From positions 930,001 to 994,000 of the forward strand of contig NZ_JAKENF010000002.1 in assembly GCF_021491355.1 (NCBI RefSeq): 64,000 bases of DNA, read 5' to 3'. This stretch comes from Alitabrizicola rongguiensis. GTDB lineage: Bacteria; Pseudomonadota; Alphaproteobacteria; Rhodobacterales; Rhodobacteraceae. Position 1 is the stretch's first letter. Every line of letters begins with the position of its first letter. Position numbers and translations under genes: made by a program. Shown here one piece after another: positions 46,104 to 53,880 of this stretch. The notes beneath the pieces are model-generated. The model was given only the letters and a program-made list of their open reading frames with translations, was not told the DNA's origin and ran no database searches.

Positions 46104-47101
46104 GCGAGGTCTCCATAGGTTACGTGCAGGCGCGATCCCGTTCTGGCGGCGTCCCTGACTGCGAGAGCGACAGCGAGGGACTTGATGCCGTCCCGGCCGC
46201 TGGCGGCGACCTGGCCCTTGCCGGCCACTGCGTCGGCGAATTGCCGGACGGCCTGCACGTAGAGGTTATGCGGCGAATAGGGCACGGCCTCGCGACCCGC
46301 CTTGGTCACCAACTCGATCTCGCCTACCGGTTGCTGCGTCATCACGCCCCGGGCGAAGATCGAGCCTTCGGTGCCATGCACCTCCAACCCGGAACCGGCG
46401 AACGGATGGGTGAAGCTTTCATGCGAAAAGACCATGGTGCCCGAGGGCATGGACCACACCGACATTGCCGAGTCCTCGACCCCTTCTCCCATTCCCGAAG
46501 AGGTCGATTGGGCGACGACCGTAACGGGGTCCTCGTCCAGCAGGAAGCGGACGACATCGGCGTCGTGCACGGCGATGTCGGGGATGACACCACCGCCCGC
46601 GCCAGCATCGTTGATCCGCCAGCCACGCAGGTTCTCGGGCAGATGAACGGCATGGAACAGCCGCAGCGAGAGCACCCTTCCGACCCGGCCCGCAAGGATC
46701 AGATCGCGCACCGCACGGTGGCTGCCGGAGCAGCGCAGGTGATGGTTAGTGGCGAAGACCAGATTGGCTGCCTCGGCCGCGCGCACCATTCGAGTTGCCT
46801 CGTCCAGCGTCATGCCGAGAGGTTTTTCGCACAGCACATGCTTTCCCGCGCCGATGGCCGCCATGGCCTGCGCGAAGTGCTTTTCGTTCGTCGACGAGAT
46901 ATAGACTGCCTCTATCGCGGGGTCCGCGAGTGCGGCCTTCAGATCCGTTGTCGCCGCAGCAATCCCCTGGGCGGAAGCAAAGTCCTTGGCGCGTGCGGCC
47001 GAGGTGCTGACCACAATCGCCACATCCTGCCCGGTCGCCCGGAGTGCGTCGATCATGAATTGCTCGGCGATCGTGCTTGCCCCAACCAGCGCCCAGCGCA
47101 T
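46100..47101 (-). CDS. Gfo/Idh/MocA-family NAD(P)-dependent oxidoreductase
   Basis: 333-residue dehydrogenase. The N-terminal Rossmann fold starts RWALVGASTIAEQFMIDAL. The catalytic lysine lies in HVLCEKPLGMTLDEA and the C-terminal domain has the conserved GGVIPDIAVHDADVVRFLL with the catalytic Asp/His pair. Relatives act on inositols, glucosides, 1,5-anhydrosugars and keto-sugars. It is the first gene of the 15-gene operon, 33 bases behind the predicted promoter start, and could reduce or oxidise C3-keto sugars made by the GMC enzymes. Confidence 0.93.
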   Translation of the reverse strand: MRWALVGASTIAEQFMIDALRATGQDVAIVVSTSAARAKDFASAQGIAAATTDLKAALADPAIEAVYISSTNEKHFAQAMAAIGAGKHVLCEKPLGMTLDEATRMVRAAEAANLVFATNHHLRCSGSHRAVRDLILAGRVGRVLSLRLFHAVHLPENLRGWRINDAGAGGGVIPDIAVHDADVVRFLLDEDPVTVVAQSTSSGMGEGVEDSAMSVWSMPSGTMVFSHESFTHPFAGSGLEVHGTEGSIFARGVMTQQPVGEIELVTKAGREAVPYSPHNLYVQAVRQFADAVAGKGQVAASGRDGIKSLAVALAVRDAARTGSRLHVTYGDLA

Positions 47102-47114
47102 TCCCCCACCCTAT

Positions 47115-47132
47115 ATTTGGATCGTTCCAAAT
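47115..47132. promoter_or_regulatory. LacI-type operator O1 over the transcription start region
   Basis: ATTTGGATCGTTCCAAAT is a perfect 7-4-7 palindrome with central CG, the form of LacI-family operators. It lies just downstream of the candidate -10 box of the catabolic operon, and its core TGGATCGTTCCA is the exact reverse complement of the core in the second site 22 bp away. Confidence 0.8.
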
Positions 47133-47133
47133 C

Positions 47134-47162
47134 TGTTTATGGAACGATCCAAATCCTGTCAA
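47134..47162 (-). promoter_or_regulatory. Candidate promoter of the 15-gene catabolic operon
   Basis: TTGACA (47162-47157, minus strand) is followed after 17 bases by TAAACA (47139-47134), a consensus -35 with a weak -10. One LacI-type operator fills the spacer and another covers the expected start, so repressor binding would block RNA polymerase. The Gfo/Idh gene begins 33 bases downstream of the -10 box. Confidence 0.6.
47137..47154. promoter_or_regulatory. LacI-type operator O2 in the promoter spacer
   Basis: TTATGGAACGATCCAAAT contains the core TGGAACGATCCA and matches the palindromic form except at two outer bases. Its centre is 22 bp from that of O1, two helical turns, so two dimers would bind on one face of the DNA. 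Confidence 0.75.
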
Positions 47163-47511
47163 GGGATTCGCGGGCGGTCGAACATTGACCTCGGGGATGC
47201 CATTGGCCGGGAAGGAGAAAAAACTGTGCCGAGCAGTGGATCAGCACGACAGGCTGCTCAGGGTACTGAATCGATCTCGGGCTGTCACCAAGCCCCCGTC
47301 TGTTCGCGACAAACGAAGTGCAACGCCTCGCCTCCAGCGGATCAGGGAGAGATGCCGCGCTCAAGGCGACCTTCTGGTTCAACGAAATCAAGCGGCCGGC
47401 AATCGCCTGGTCGACCAGCGACAGGTGGGGTCGCTGAACCGCGCGACAGCGCCATGCGCGGTGGCTATCCGCTTCGGGTCTATCCTGCAAAAGGCCCCAT
47501 CCGTGAAGCCC
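47163..47511. other. Intergenic stretch with a possible IS6-like transposase remnant
   Basis: No intact gene is supported between the catabolic promoter and the DUF1989 gene. In one plus-strand frame, 47212-47298 reads KEKKLCRAVDQHDRLLRVL followed by NRSRAVTKPP, which resembles the RAVDxxGxxLDxLxxxRRxxK block of IS6-family transposases. It is only about 29 residues and has no inverted repeats that I can see, so it is at most a decayed fragment. Confidence 0.3.
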
Positions 47512-48369
47512 ATGCATCCCGAAAACATCCTCCCCAATGATGGGGAGGCTCGCCGCTCGGTTGTCCCGGTCATCTGCTATCCCGTCGACACGTTGCCCCC
47601 GGCGCCGATGGAGATCTACGCACGTGCGCGCAAGACCCTCAGCCCCATCGCCGAGGTGACAGCTGCCCCGCGCGACGCAGCACATTTCCGCGTTCCGGCC
47701 GGTCATTTCTTCCGCATCCACTCGGTCGAGGGGCCGCAGGTGGGGGACCTCAACCTGTGGAATGCCAATGACCTGTCCGAGCGGTTCTACTCGGGCAAGA
47801 CCCGCGCGCTGCATGGAACGCATCTGTCGACCGGCGACAGGATGTGGTCCTGCCTGCCTTTCCTGCGGCCGATGGCGACCATTACCCATGACACGCTCGA
47901 CTGGTATGGCTTCGATGCCTTCGGCGGCTCGGTCCATGACGTGATCGGCACGCGCTGCGATCCCTACACCCACAATCTGCTGAGCCATGGAGGCCAGTAT
48001 CATCACTGTTGCCATTCCAACCTGACCCGCTCGCTTGCAGATGCGACGGGACTTTCACTGCGCGAGGCCGAGCCGCATGTCCATGACGTACTGAACGTCT
48101 TCATGTGCACGGGCTTCACCCGCGACACCGGCCAATATTTCATGAAGGCAAGCCCGGTGCGCCCGGGTGACTACCTGGAGTTCTTCGCCGAGATCGACCT
48201 CGTGGGCGCACTTTCAGCCTGTCCCGGGGGAGACTGCTCGTCGGAGCATTCATCGGACAGCGCTGCCTGCCATCCGCTGCGGATCGAAATCCTGAAGCCG
48301 GCTGACGGAGCGCTGGCCGGCTGGCAACCACCTGCCGTCAACGGCTACAACCGCAGCCACGGGCGCTGA
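47512..48369 (+). CDS. DUF1989 (urea carboxylase-associated) family protein
   Basis: 285-residue cytoplasmic protein. The DUF1989 core is seen as FRVPAGHFFRIHSVEGPQVGDLNLWNANDLSERFYSGKTRALHGTHLSTGDRMW, then THDTLDWYGFDAFGGSVHDVIGTRCDPYTHNLL, and CHSNLTRSLADATGLS, with NVFMCTGFTRDTGQYFMKASPVRPGDYLEFFAEIDL near the end. Conserved Cys and His residues suggest metal binding. Relatives sit beside urea carboxylase, where they are linked to guanidine degradation, but no such genes are adjacent here. The ATG at 47512 has only a weak ribosome site (GTGAAG). Confidence 0.82.
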   Translation: MHPENILPNDGEARRSVVPVICYPVDTLPPAPMEIYARARKTLSPIAEVTAAPRDAAHFRVPAGHFFRIHSVEGPQVGDLNLWNANDLSERFYSGKTRALHGTHLSTGDRMWSCLPFLRPMATITHDTLDWYGFDAFGGSVHDVIGTRCDPYTHNLLSHGGQYHHCCHSNLTRSLADATGLSLREAEPHVHDVLNVFMCTGFTRDTGQYFMKASPVRPGDYLEFFAEIDLVGALSACPGGDCSSEHSSDSAACHPLRIEILKPADGALAGWQPPAVNGYNRSHGR

Positions 48370-48375
48370 GGCGGT

Positions 48376-49179
48376 CTATTCCTTGGGTCGCACCCGTGCG
48401 GCGGTCTTGTCGGCGAAGGCGGCCAGCCGTTCCCGTGCGGCGCTCTGGGTGTTGACCACGCCAGCCACACAGGCTTCTGCATAGGCGGCATCAAGCGCCG
48501 ACATGTTCTGGATATGGCTGATGGCGGAGCAGATGGCGAAATTGGTCAAAGGCAGGTTTTCGGCGCAGCGTCGGGCCAGAGCAAGGGCATGGTCGACGCT
48601 CGAGCCCTCGACCAGATATTGCGCAAGGCCAAGGTCCACCGCCTCCTGCCCCTGGTAGATCCGCCCCGTCAGCATCATGTCGATCAACCGGGCCTTGCCG
48701 ATCAGGTTGCCCACGCGGATCGTCGCCCCGCCGCCGGTAAACAGACCCCGCTGGCCCTCGGGCAGGGCAAAATAGGTGGTCCGGTCAGCCACTCGGATAT
48801 GGGCCGCCGATGCGAATTCCAGCCCGCCACCGACAACCGCGCCTTTCAGCGCCGCGATGATCGGGACGCCGCCATATTCCATCTTGTTGAAAGCCTCGTG
48901 CCAGCGCAGGCAAAGCTGCCAGAACTCTGCCGGGCTGCGGTCGGCGCGATGATGCTCGACAAGGTCGAGCCCCGCGCAGAAATGGTCACCCGCCGCTGTC
49001 AGAACGATGGCCCGCGCTCCGGCCGCCATCGCACCGGAGAACAGGACAATCAGCTCTTCTATCGTTTCGGCGTTCAGCGCATTGCGTTTTTCGGGCCGGT
49101 TCAGCGTCACGATCCAGACTCCGCCGCCATCATCTTCCAGACGAATGTTCTTCAGGGAGAAATCGGTGATGGAGGCCAT
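48376..49179 (-). CDS. Enoyl-CoA hydratase/isomerase (crotonase) family protein, stand-alone
   Basis: 267-residue crotonase. ATG 49179 is preferred; a TTG lies two codons upstream. Oxyanion segments are [18 protein letters not shown] and [23 protein letters not shown]. The region [25 protein letters not shown] lacks the usual paired Glu of hydratases in part ([10 protein letters not shown] keeps one Glu), so isomerase, hydrolase or another CoA chemistry is possible. It converges on the DUF1989 gene with six bases between them and has its own promoter region, so it is not part of the catabolic operon. Confidence 0.9.
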   Translation of the reverse strand: MASITDFSLKNIRLEDDGGGVWIVTLNRPEKRNALNAETIEELIVLFSGAMAAGARAIVLTAAGDHFCAGLDLVEHHRADRSPAEFWQLCLRWHEAFNKMEYGGVPIIAALKGAVVGGGLEFASAAHIRVADRTTYFALPEGQRGLFTGGGATIRVGNLIGKARLIDMMLTGRIYQGQEAVDLGLAQYLVEGSSVDHALALARRCAENLPLTNFAICSAISHIQNMSALDAAYAEACVAGVVNTQSAARERLAAFADKTAARVRPKE

Positions 49180-49757
49180 AGGCAATTCCGGCGATCAGGT
49201 TGCTGTCAGGGCGGTTCACAACCGCGAATGCCATCTGGTCTATTCGATACCCGGTTTCCAGACCAGCAAAGTTCGAGCCGCGACAGGACGGCAGTCGAAA
49301 AGGGGGCCAATTCGTTCCGGCTGGCAGGCCAGTGCCGAGCCAAATGTTCAATCATCCCGCGCTGCAACCGGCCGCGCCATCCTGCAGTCTCGCCTTCGCC
49401 AGACTGCCAGGACGCTGCCTCGTGTGCCTGTGTAGGACCAAGCCTGGAAGCAACCGGCTGAGGGGGCGCCGCAAGACAATCCTAGAGGAGGGCCAATTTG
49501 GTCCTCAGCTTCGCCTTGCCGGGATCCGTTTCGGCCTCCGACCGATCGAAAAAATGATCTGAAGACCACGCCTTCACATGCCTGAATAACAGGATAGACC
49601 GACAAAAGATTCTCAATTAGCGTTCTTCCACGATCTGGGAGGGAACGTTGGCGCGGAGCGGCTTCTACAGATTTCTTTCGTTAGCCCTGATGCTTGCTGG
49701 TGCTTTTGTTTTTTCGGATCGCGCACCCGTCCTGCGATCTGCATGGGATGAACGCCC
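49180..49757. other. Intergenic region upstream of the cyclase-encapsulin operon
   Basis: No gene is supported in these 578 bases. The frames present are short and show no family-like sequence. The last 150 bases are AT-richer and hold a T-rich stretch (CTTTTGTTTTTTC) shortly before the cyclase start; the operon promoter should lie here but I see no clear -35/-10 pair. Confidence 0.5.
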
Positions 49758-52700
49758 ATGACCGGCAACATCTTCGAAGTCCTTGACCAACTCGGCATGA
49801 CGGATGTTGCCCAGGCGCTTGCCACGAGCGGACTGCCGGCCGGAGAGATTGCGGCATTGACCGATCCGGACCTGGAAAGGATCGGTCTATCCCCCGACCA
49901 GCGCAACCGGCTTCAGAGGGTCCTTCAATCCTCGGCAGCGGCTAAGCCCACGCGGCCGTCGCACAGCGCCCCGACCGCGGAACGCCGCCAACTGACGACC
50001 CTGTTTTCTGACATCGTTGGCTCGACGCAGCTCGCGAACTCGATCGACCCCGAAGATCTGCGCGACGTGATCCGGGGGTATCAGCGTCTCTGCTCGCGGA
50101 TCATTACCGAGCATGGCGGGCATGTCGCCTATGCCCAGGGCGATGGCATCATGGCCTATTTCGGGTTCCCGTCTGCGCGAGAGGACGACCCCGTTCGCGC
50201 AGTGCGTGCCGGGCTCGAGCTGGCTTTCGAGGTCTCGGCGCTCAAGACCGTGCGCGACGTACATCTGCGAGTGCGGATCGGGATAGCAACCGGCGTCGTG
50301 GTCGTGGGGGAGGCAGAGGAAATCGCCTCGGCAGGCTCCATCGTTGTGGGGGAAACGCCTAACCTTGCCGCGAGGCTGCAGCAACTCGCGGCGCCAGGTG
50401 AAGTGCTTATCAGTGAAACCACCAGGCATCTTTGCGGTGCGACTTTCGAAAGTGAAAGCCGCGGAACAGCCGAACTGAAGGGATTCAGTGCCCCCGTCGC
50501 CTATTACCGGGTCTTGGGCGAAAACTCCTCCGCCTCGCGCTTCGAAGCGCAGACCCGCGGAAACTTCCGCCCGATCGTTGGCAGGGAAGCCGAGGTGCAG
50601 CGCCTCGCTGCGCTGTGGGACAGTGCCCGATCAGGCCGGGGCACGGCCGCCATAATCTGCGGCGAGGCTGGAATCGGCAAGTCGCGGCTTTCTCAGGCCG
50701 TGCTTGCAATGGCGCGCGATAGTGGCGACCCGCATCTGCAATGGCAATGCTCGGCGCATCTGGTCAACCGCCCCCTCCACCCGATCGTACGCGAGATCGA
50801 GACGGCGATCGGCCTGCAGAAAGGCCAGTCTCAGGATGGCCGCCGGTCTGCTCTACGTGCCTACCTTCAGAAGACGCGGGGCTTCGGGGAACAGGGCGAG
50901 GTTGTTCTTTCAGATCTGCTTGATCTCGACCGCGGCGCGCCGCAGTCAGGCGACCCGCAAGTGCGTGCGCGGCTGCTTTTCGAAACGCTCGTTAGTCGCG
51001 TCCGCCAACTCGCCTCCGAGAAGCCCGTTCTCATCCTTCTTGAGGACGCCCATTGGGCAGACAGCGCGACAATCGATCTGATTGGCCAACTGATCCCGCA
51101 AATCGAGAATCTGCCCGTTCTTTTGCTGGTAACGCATCGACCCGAATTCGTCCCGCCATGGCCTGAAGACAGCATCAACGGGATCGTACTGGGCGCCATT
51201 GGCGACGATGCGGTTGCAAAACTCATTGCTCAGGTCGCGCAAGGTCGCGACTTGCCCGCCGGCCTTGCGCAGTCAATCGTCGCCAAGGCTGGCGGCATTC
51301 CCCTGTTCGCCGAGGAACTGACGCGCAACCTGCTCGATTCCGTCGGAAACCGGGAACTCAGTCAGGAGGCAGCGAAGAGCATCTCCATCCCTGCCACGCT
51401 TCAGGATTCACTGATGGAGCGGCTCGATCGGCTTGAAAGCGCCAAGGAGTTGGCGCAGTTGGGGAGTGTGATCGGCCGGGAATTCAACGCCGATATGCTG
51501 CGGATGATCGTGCCCGACCACCCGGACATCGAAGGCGGACTCGACAGGCTCTGCAGGTCTGGATTGGCTTACGAGCAGCCCGGTTTCGGATCCAGCGCGA
51601 TCGTCTTCAACCATGCCCTGGTGCAGGACGCGGCCTATGAAACGCTGCTCAAGAAACGCCGCCGCGAGATCCATCGATCGATCGCGCAGGCGATGCTTGC
51701 CGGGGCAAGCGCCTTTGCTGGAGCCGAACCCGAGACTGTCGCCCGCCATTGCTCGATCGGAGAACTGGATGAAGCCGCGGTTCGGCACTGGCACCTAGCC
51801 GGCCACAACGCGCTCAACAAGGCCGCCTACCAGCCCGCGCTGGCACATCTGACGAATGCTCTTCACGACCTGCAAGGCCTGCCCGAAGGAGAACTCAAGG
51901 ACCGCCTTGAGCTGGACGTGCAGATGGCTCTTGCCCCGGCGATCATGTCGTTGCGCGGGTGGGCCGACCCCGAGGTCGAACGCGCCTGCAGCCGCGCGCT
52001 CGACCTGGCGGTCGCCGTGGGCGACCGGGCGGCAGAGATGGGGGCGGTCTGGGGGCTCTGGACCAACAGCTATCTGCGCGGCGATCTGAATGCCGGTCTG
52101 ACCGTGGCGCGAAAGGTGGCGAAACTTGCTGCAGCGGATGGAGCGCGCTTGTCGGCGCTCGAGGCCGGGCATGCGATGTCCTATTCTCACTATTCGCGCG
52201 GCGAATTCCGCGAGACCCTGACCGAGGTCGAGGCCGGGCTGAGCCGCTATGCCCGCGAGGATGATGTCCTTGGCCTGCGTCTGTTCCAGCTTTCGCCGAG
52301 CGCGGCCATGTTGACGATCTCGTCCAACGCCCACTGGTTCCTTGGCAACGACACGGCCGCCGACAACGCACTGGCCGCCGCGCATTCCAGGGCGGAAGAA
52401 CTCGATCATGTCGGCGCGCTTGTCCATACGCTGTGCGTATCCTCGTTCAATCTTCTGTTCCGCGAGGACTGGGACCGTCTCCAGCCGATCGCAGAACGGG
52501 CGCTGCGTATCTCCGAGGCGGAAGGCTTTGCCTTCTGGACACCGATGGCGCGCTCTTACCTCGTTCTGGCGGAGCAGCGCGACGTGGCGACCGTGGGCGC
52601 TGCTGTCGGCGGCTTCATCGATGTCTTCTCGGGGCTAGGATACAACCTGACTCTAAGTCAGTTCGAGCCTGTCTATGCCAAGGTCCTTCTGGCAAATGGC

Positions 52701-52952
52701 GAAGCGGCGCTGGCGGAAGAGCGACTGACGCGCAGCATCGCCAGCGCTGATGCCAGGGCGGAGCGTTGCTACATGCCCGAAGCGCTGCGCATGCGCGGCG
52801 AGGCACGGCTGGTCCTTGGCAATCGCCAAGCTGCGTTGGAGGACTTCGCCGCTGCCCTGCGTCTGGCGCAGGAGCAGCATGCCGTTCCCCTGATCGAGCG
52901 CGCTCGGGCAACTCTCTCCCGTCACGAACTCGACCCAAGCCAGATGAATTGA
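49758..52952 (+). CDS. Class III adenylate/guanylate cyclase-AAA ATPase-TPR signalling protein
   Basis: 1064-residue multidomain protein. Residues 1-60 are SAM-like (FEVLDQLGMTDVAQALATSGLPAGEIAALTDPDLERIGL). The cyclase domain at about 75-250 has metal Asp85 (FSDIVGST) and Asp129 (QGDGIMAYFG) and the Asn202/Arg206 pair (NLAARLQQL). The purine-selecting Lys expected near position 125 is Tyr, so product and activity are uncertain. An AAA_16/STAND domain follows (Walker A CGEAGIGKSRL at about 301-311, Walker B LILLEDAHWAD), then TPR-like helical repeats to the end. Such proteins couple a signal to nucleotide output or scaffolding. It lies 36 bases upstream of the encapsulin-like gene and may be its co-expressed regulator. 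Confidence 0.9.
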   Translation: MTGNIFEVLDQLGMTDVAQALATSGLPAGEIAALTDPDLERIGLSPDQRNRLQRVLQSSAAAKPTRPSHSAPTAERRQLTTLFSDIVGSTQLANSIDPEDLRDVIRGYQRLCSRIITEHGGHVAYAQGDGIMAYFGFPSAREDDPVRAVRAGLELAFEVSALKTVRDVHLRVRIGIATGVVVVGEAEEIASAGSIVVGETPNLAARLQQLAAPGEVLISETTRHLCGATFESESRGTAELKGFSAPVAYYRVLGENSSASRFEAQTRGNFRPIVGREAEVQRLAALWDSARSGRGTAAIICGEAGIGKSRLSQAVLAMARDSGDPHLQWQCSAHLVNRPLHPIVREIETAIGLQKGQSQDGRRSALRAYLQKTRGFGEQGEVVLSDLLDLDRGAPQSGDPQVRARLLFETLVSRVRQLASEKPVLILLEDAHWADSATIDLIGQLIPQIENLPVLLLVTHRPEFVPPWPEDSINGIVLGAIGDDAVAKLIAQVAQGRDLPAGLAQSIVAKAGGIPLFAEELTRNLLDSVGNRELSQEAAKSISIPATLQDSLMERLDRLESAKELAQLGSVIGREFNADMLRMIVPDHPDIEGGLDRLCRSGLAYEQPGFGSSAIVFNHALVQDAAYETLLKKRRREIHRSIAQAMLAGASAFAGAEPETVARHCSIGELDEAAVRHWHLAGHNALNKAAYQPALAHLTNALHDLQGLPEGELKDRLELDVQMALAPAIMSLRGWADPEVERACSRALDLAVAVGDRAAEMGAVWGLWTNSYLRGDLNAGLTVARKVAKLAAADGARLSALEAGHAMSYSHYSRGEFRETLTEVEAGLSRYAREDDVLGLRLFQLSPSAAMLTISSNAHWFLGNDTAADNALAAAHSRAEELDHVGALVHTLCVSSFNLLFREDWDRLQPIAERALRISEAEGFAFWTPMARSYLVLAEQRDVATVGAAVGGFIDVFSGLGYNLTLSQFEPVYAKVLLANGEAALAEERLTRSIASADARAERCYMPEALRMRGEARLVLGNRQAALEDFAAALRLAQEQHAVPLIERARATLSRHELDPSQMN

Positions 52953-52988
52953 CGCCATGAAAGCCATCCTGCCGGAAAGGAATAGGAA

Positions 52989-53870
52989 ATGAGTGACGGC
53001 CAGATCCCCTGGGGCGATGCCGAATGGTCCCGCGTGCGGCAGATCGTGCATGACGAGGCGATGCGTGTGCGCGTGGCAGCATCGTTCCTGCCACTTTACG
53101 GCCCGCTGCAGGGTGGAGCCGAAACAGCGCCCATGAACCGTTTGGAAGTCCGCGCCCCCGAGCGGCCCGGCGCCCTGGGGATGCTCGAGGTAGATGATCA
53201 AACGACGAAGCCCTTTGCTTCGGTTTCGGTCAATGTCCACCTGAAAAACCACATGCTTGCCGACCCGGAACTGCTGGCGGCAACTGCGCTTTTCCGCCGC
53301 GCGGCGGGGATCGTCGCACGGGTCGAGGACGCGGTCCTGTTCAACGGCAAGAAGGGCGACGGCGACCTGCTGGGCACGGATGGTATCGAAAAGGTCTACC
53401 ACATCGGCGGATCAAGCGAGTACGAGGGTCTCTCGACCAAACGAGAGCATCAGGTCGAGGTTGTCGGCGGATCGAAGGATGAACACGGGCCAAACGTGTT
53501 CCGGGCCGTCGTGAAGGCAGTTCTGGATCTGGAGACGTCAGGATACCACCGCCCCTTTGCCGTGGTCCTGGCCCATGACCTGTTCCGCGACATCCATGAA
53601 CCCATCCCTAAGTCGATGGTCCTGCCCCGTGACGGCATTCCTCCGATCATCGAGGGCCCGCTGGTCCGGTCAAGCAGCCTTCCAGAGGGGACCGGCCTTG
53701 TGATCTCCCTGCAAGGCGATCCGGTGGAAATCGTGGTGCCAAGCGACATTTCGGTACGCTATCTCCAGGCCACTCTGGAAGGCAGCCATGTCTTCCGCGT
53801 CTCGCAACGCTTCCTTCTGCGGGTCAAGGATGGGCGGGCCATCGCCTTGCTGAAGCGCGGCAAGGCCTGA
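52989..53870 (+). CDS. Encapsulin-like shell protein (HK97 fold, linocin M18 family)
   Basis: 293-residue protein. The pattern follows family 1 encapsulins from end to end. It begins with WSRVRQIVHDEAMRVR and a GP motif (LYGPLQG), then FASVSVNVHLKNHMLADPELL leading to FRRAAGIVARVEDAVLFNGKKG, then GYHRPFAVVLAHDLFRDIH. The close is SLPEGTGLVISLQGDPVEIV with DISVRYLQATLEGSHVFRVSQRFLLRV, which matches the VVSERGGDFKL...DLSIGY...ESFTFRV region. No cNMP-binding insertion is present, so it is not family 2B. GGAAAGGAATAGGA gives a strong ribosome site. No phage genes are nearby. Expected to assemble into an icosahedral compartment; the cargo is probably one of the next genes. Confidence 0.85.
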   Translation: MSDGQIPWGDAEWSRVRQIVHDEAMRVRVAASFLPLYGPLQGGAETAPMNRLEVRAPERPGALGMLEVDDQTTKPFASVSVNVHLKNHMLADPELLAATALFRRAAGIVARVEDAVLFNGKKGDGDLLGTDGIEKVYHIGGSSEYEGLSTKREHQVEVVGGSKDEHGPNVFRAVVKAVLDLETSGYHRPFAVVLAHDLFRDIHEPIPKSMVLPRDGIPPIIEGPLVRSSSLPEGTGLVISLQGDPVEIVVPSDISVRYLQATLEGSHVFRVSQRFLLRVKDGRAIALLKRGKA

Positions 53871-53880
53871 GAGACGCCCG

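Noticed and set aside
47226-47540. A GTG-started 104-codon plus-strand frame with a good AAGGAG site
   Set aside because: The product is Ser/Pro/Arg-rich with no recognisable fold and overlaps the DUF1989 start in another frame.
52989-53870. The HK97-fold protein as a prophage capsid
   Set aside because: No terminase, portal, tail or integrase genes nearby; it sits in an operon of metabolic genes and follows the encapsulin pattern through its full length.
52989-53870. Assignment to family 2 encapsulins because of the prenyl synthase neighbour
   Set aside because: No cNMP-binding insertion or N-terminal extension is present and the C-terminal block matches family 1; the subclass is left open.
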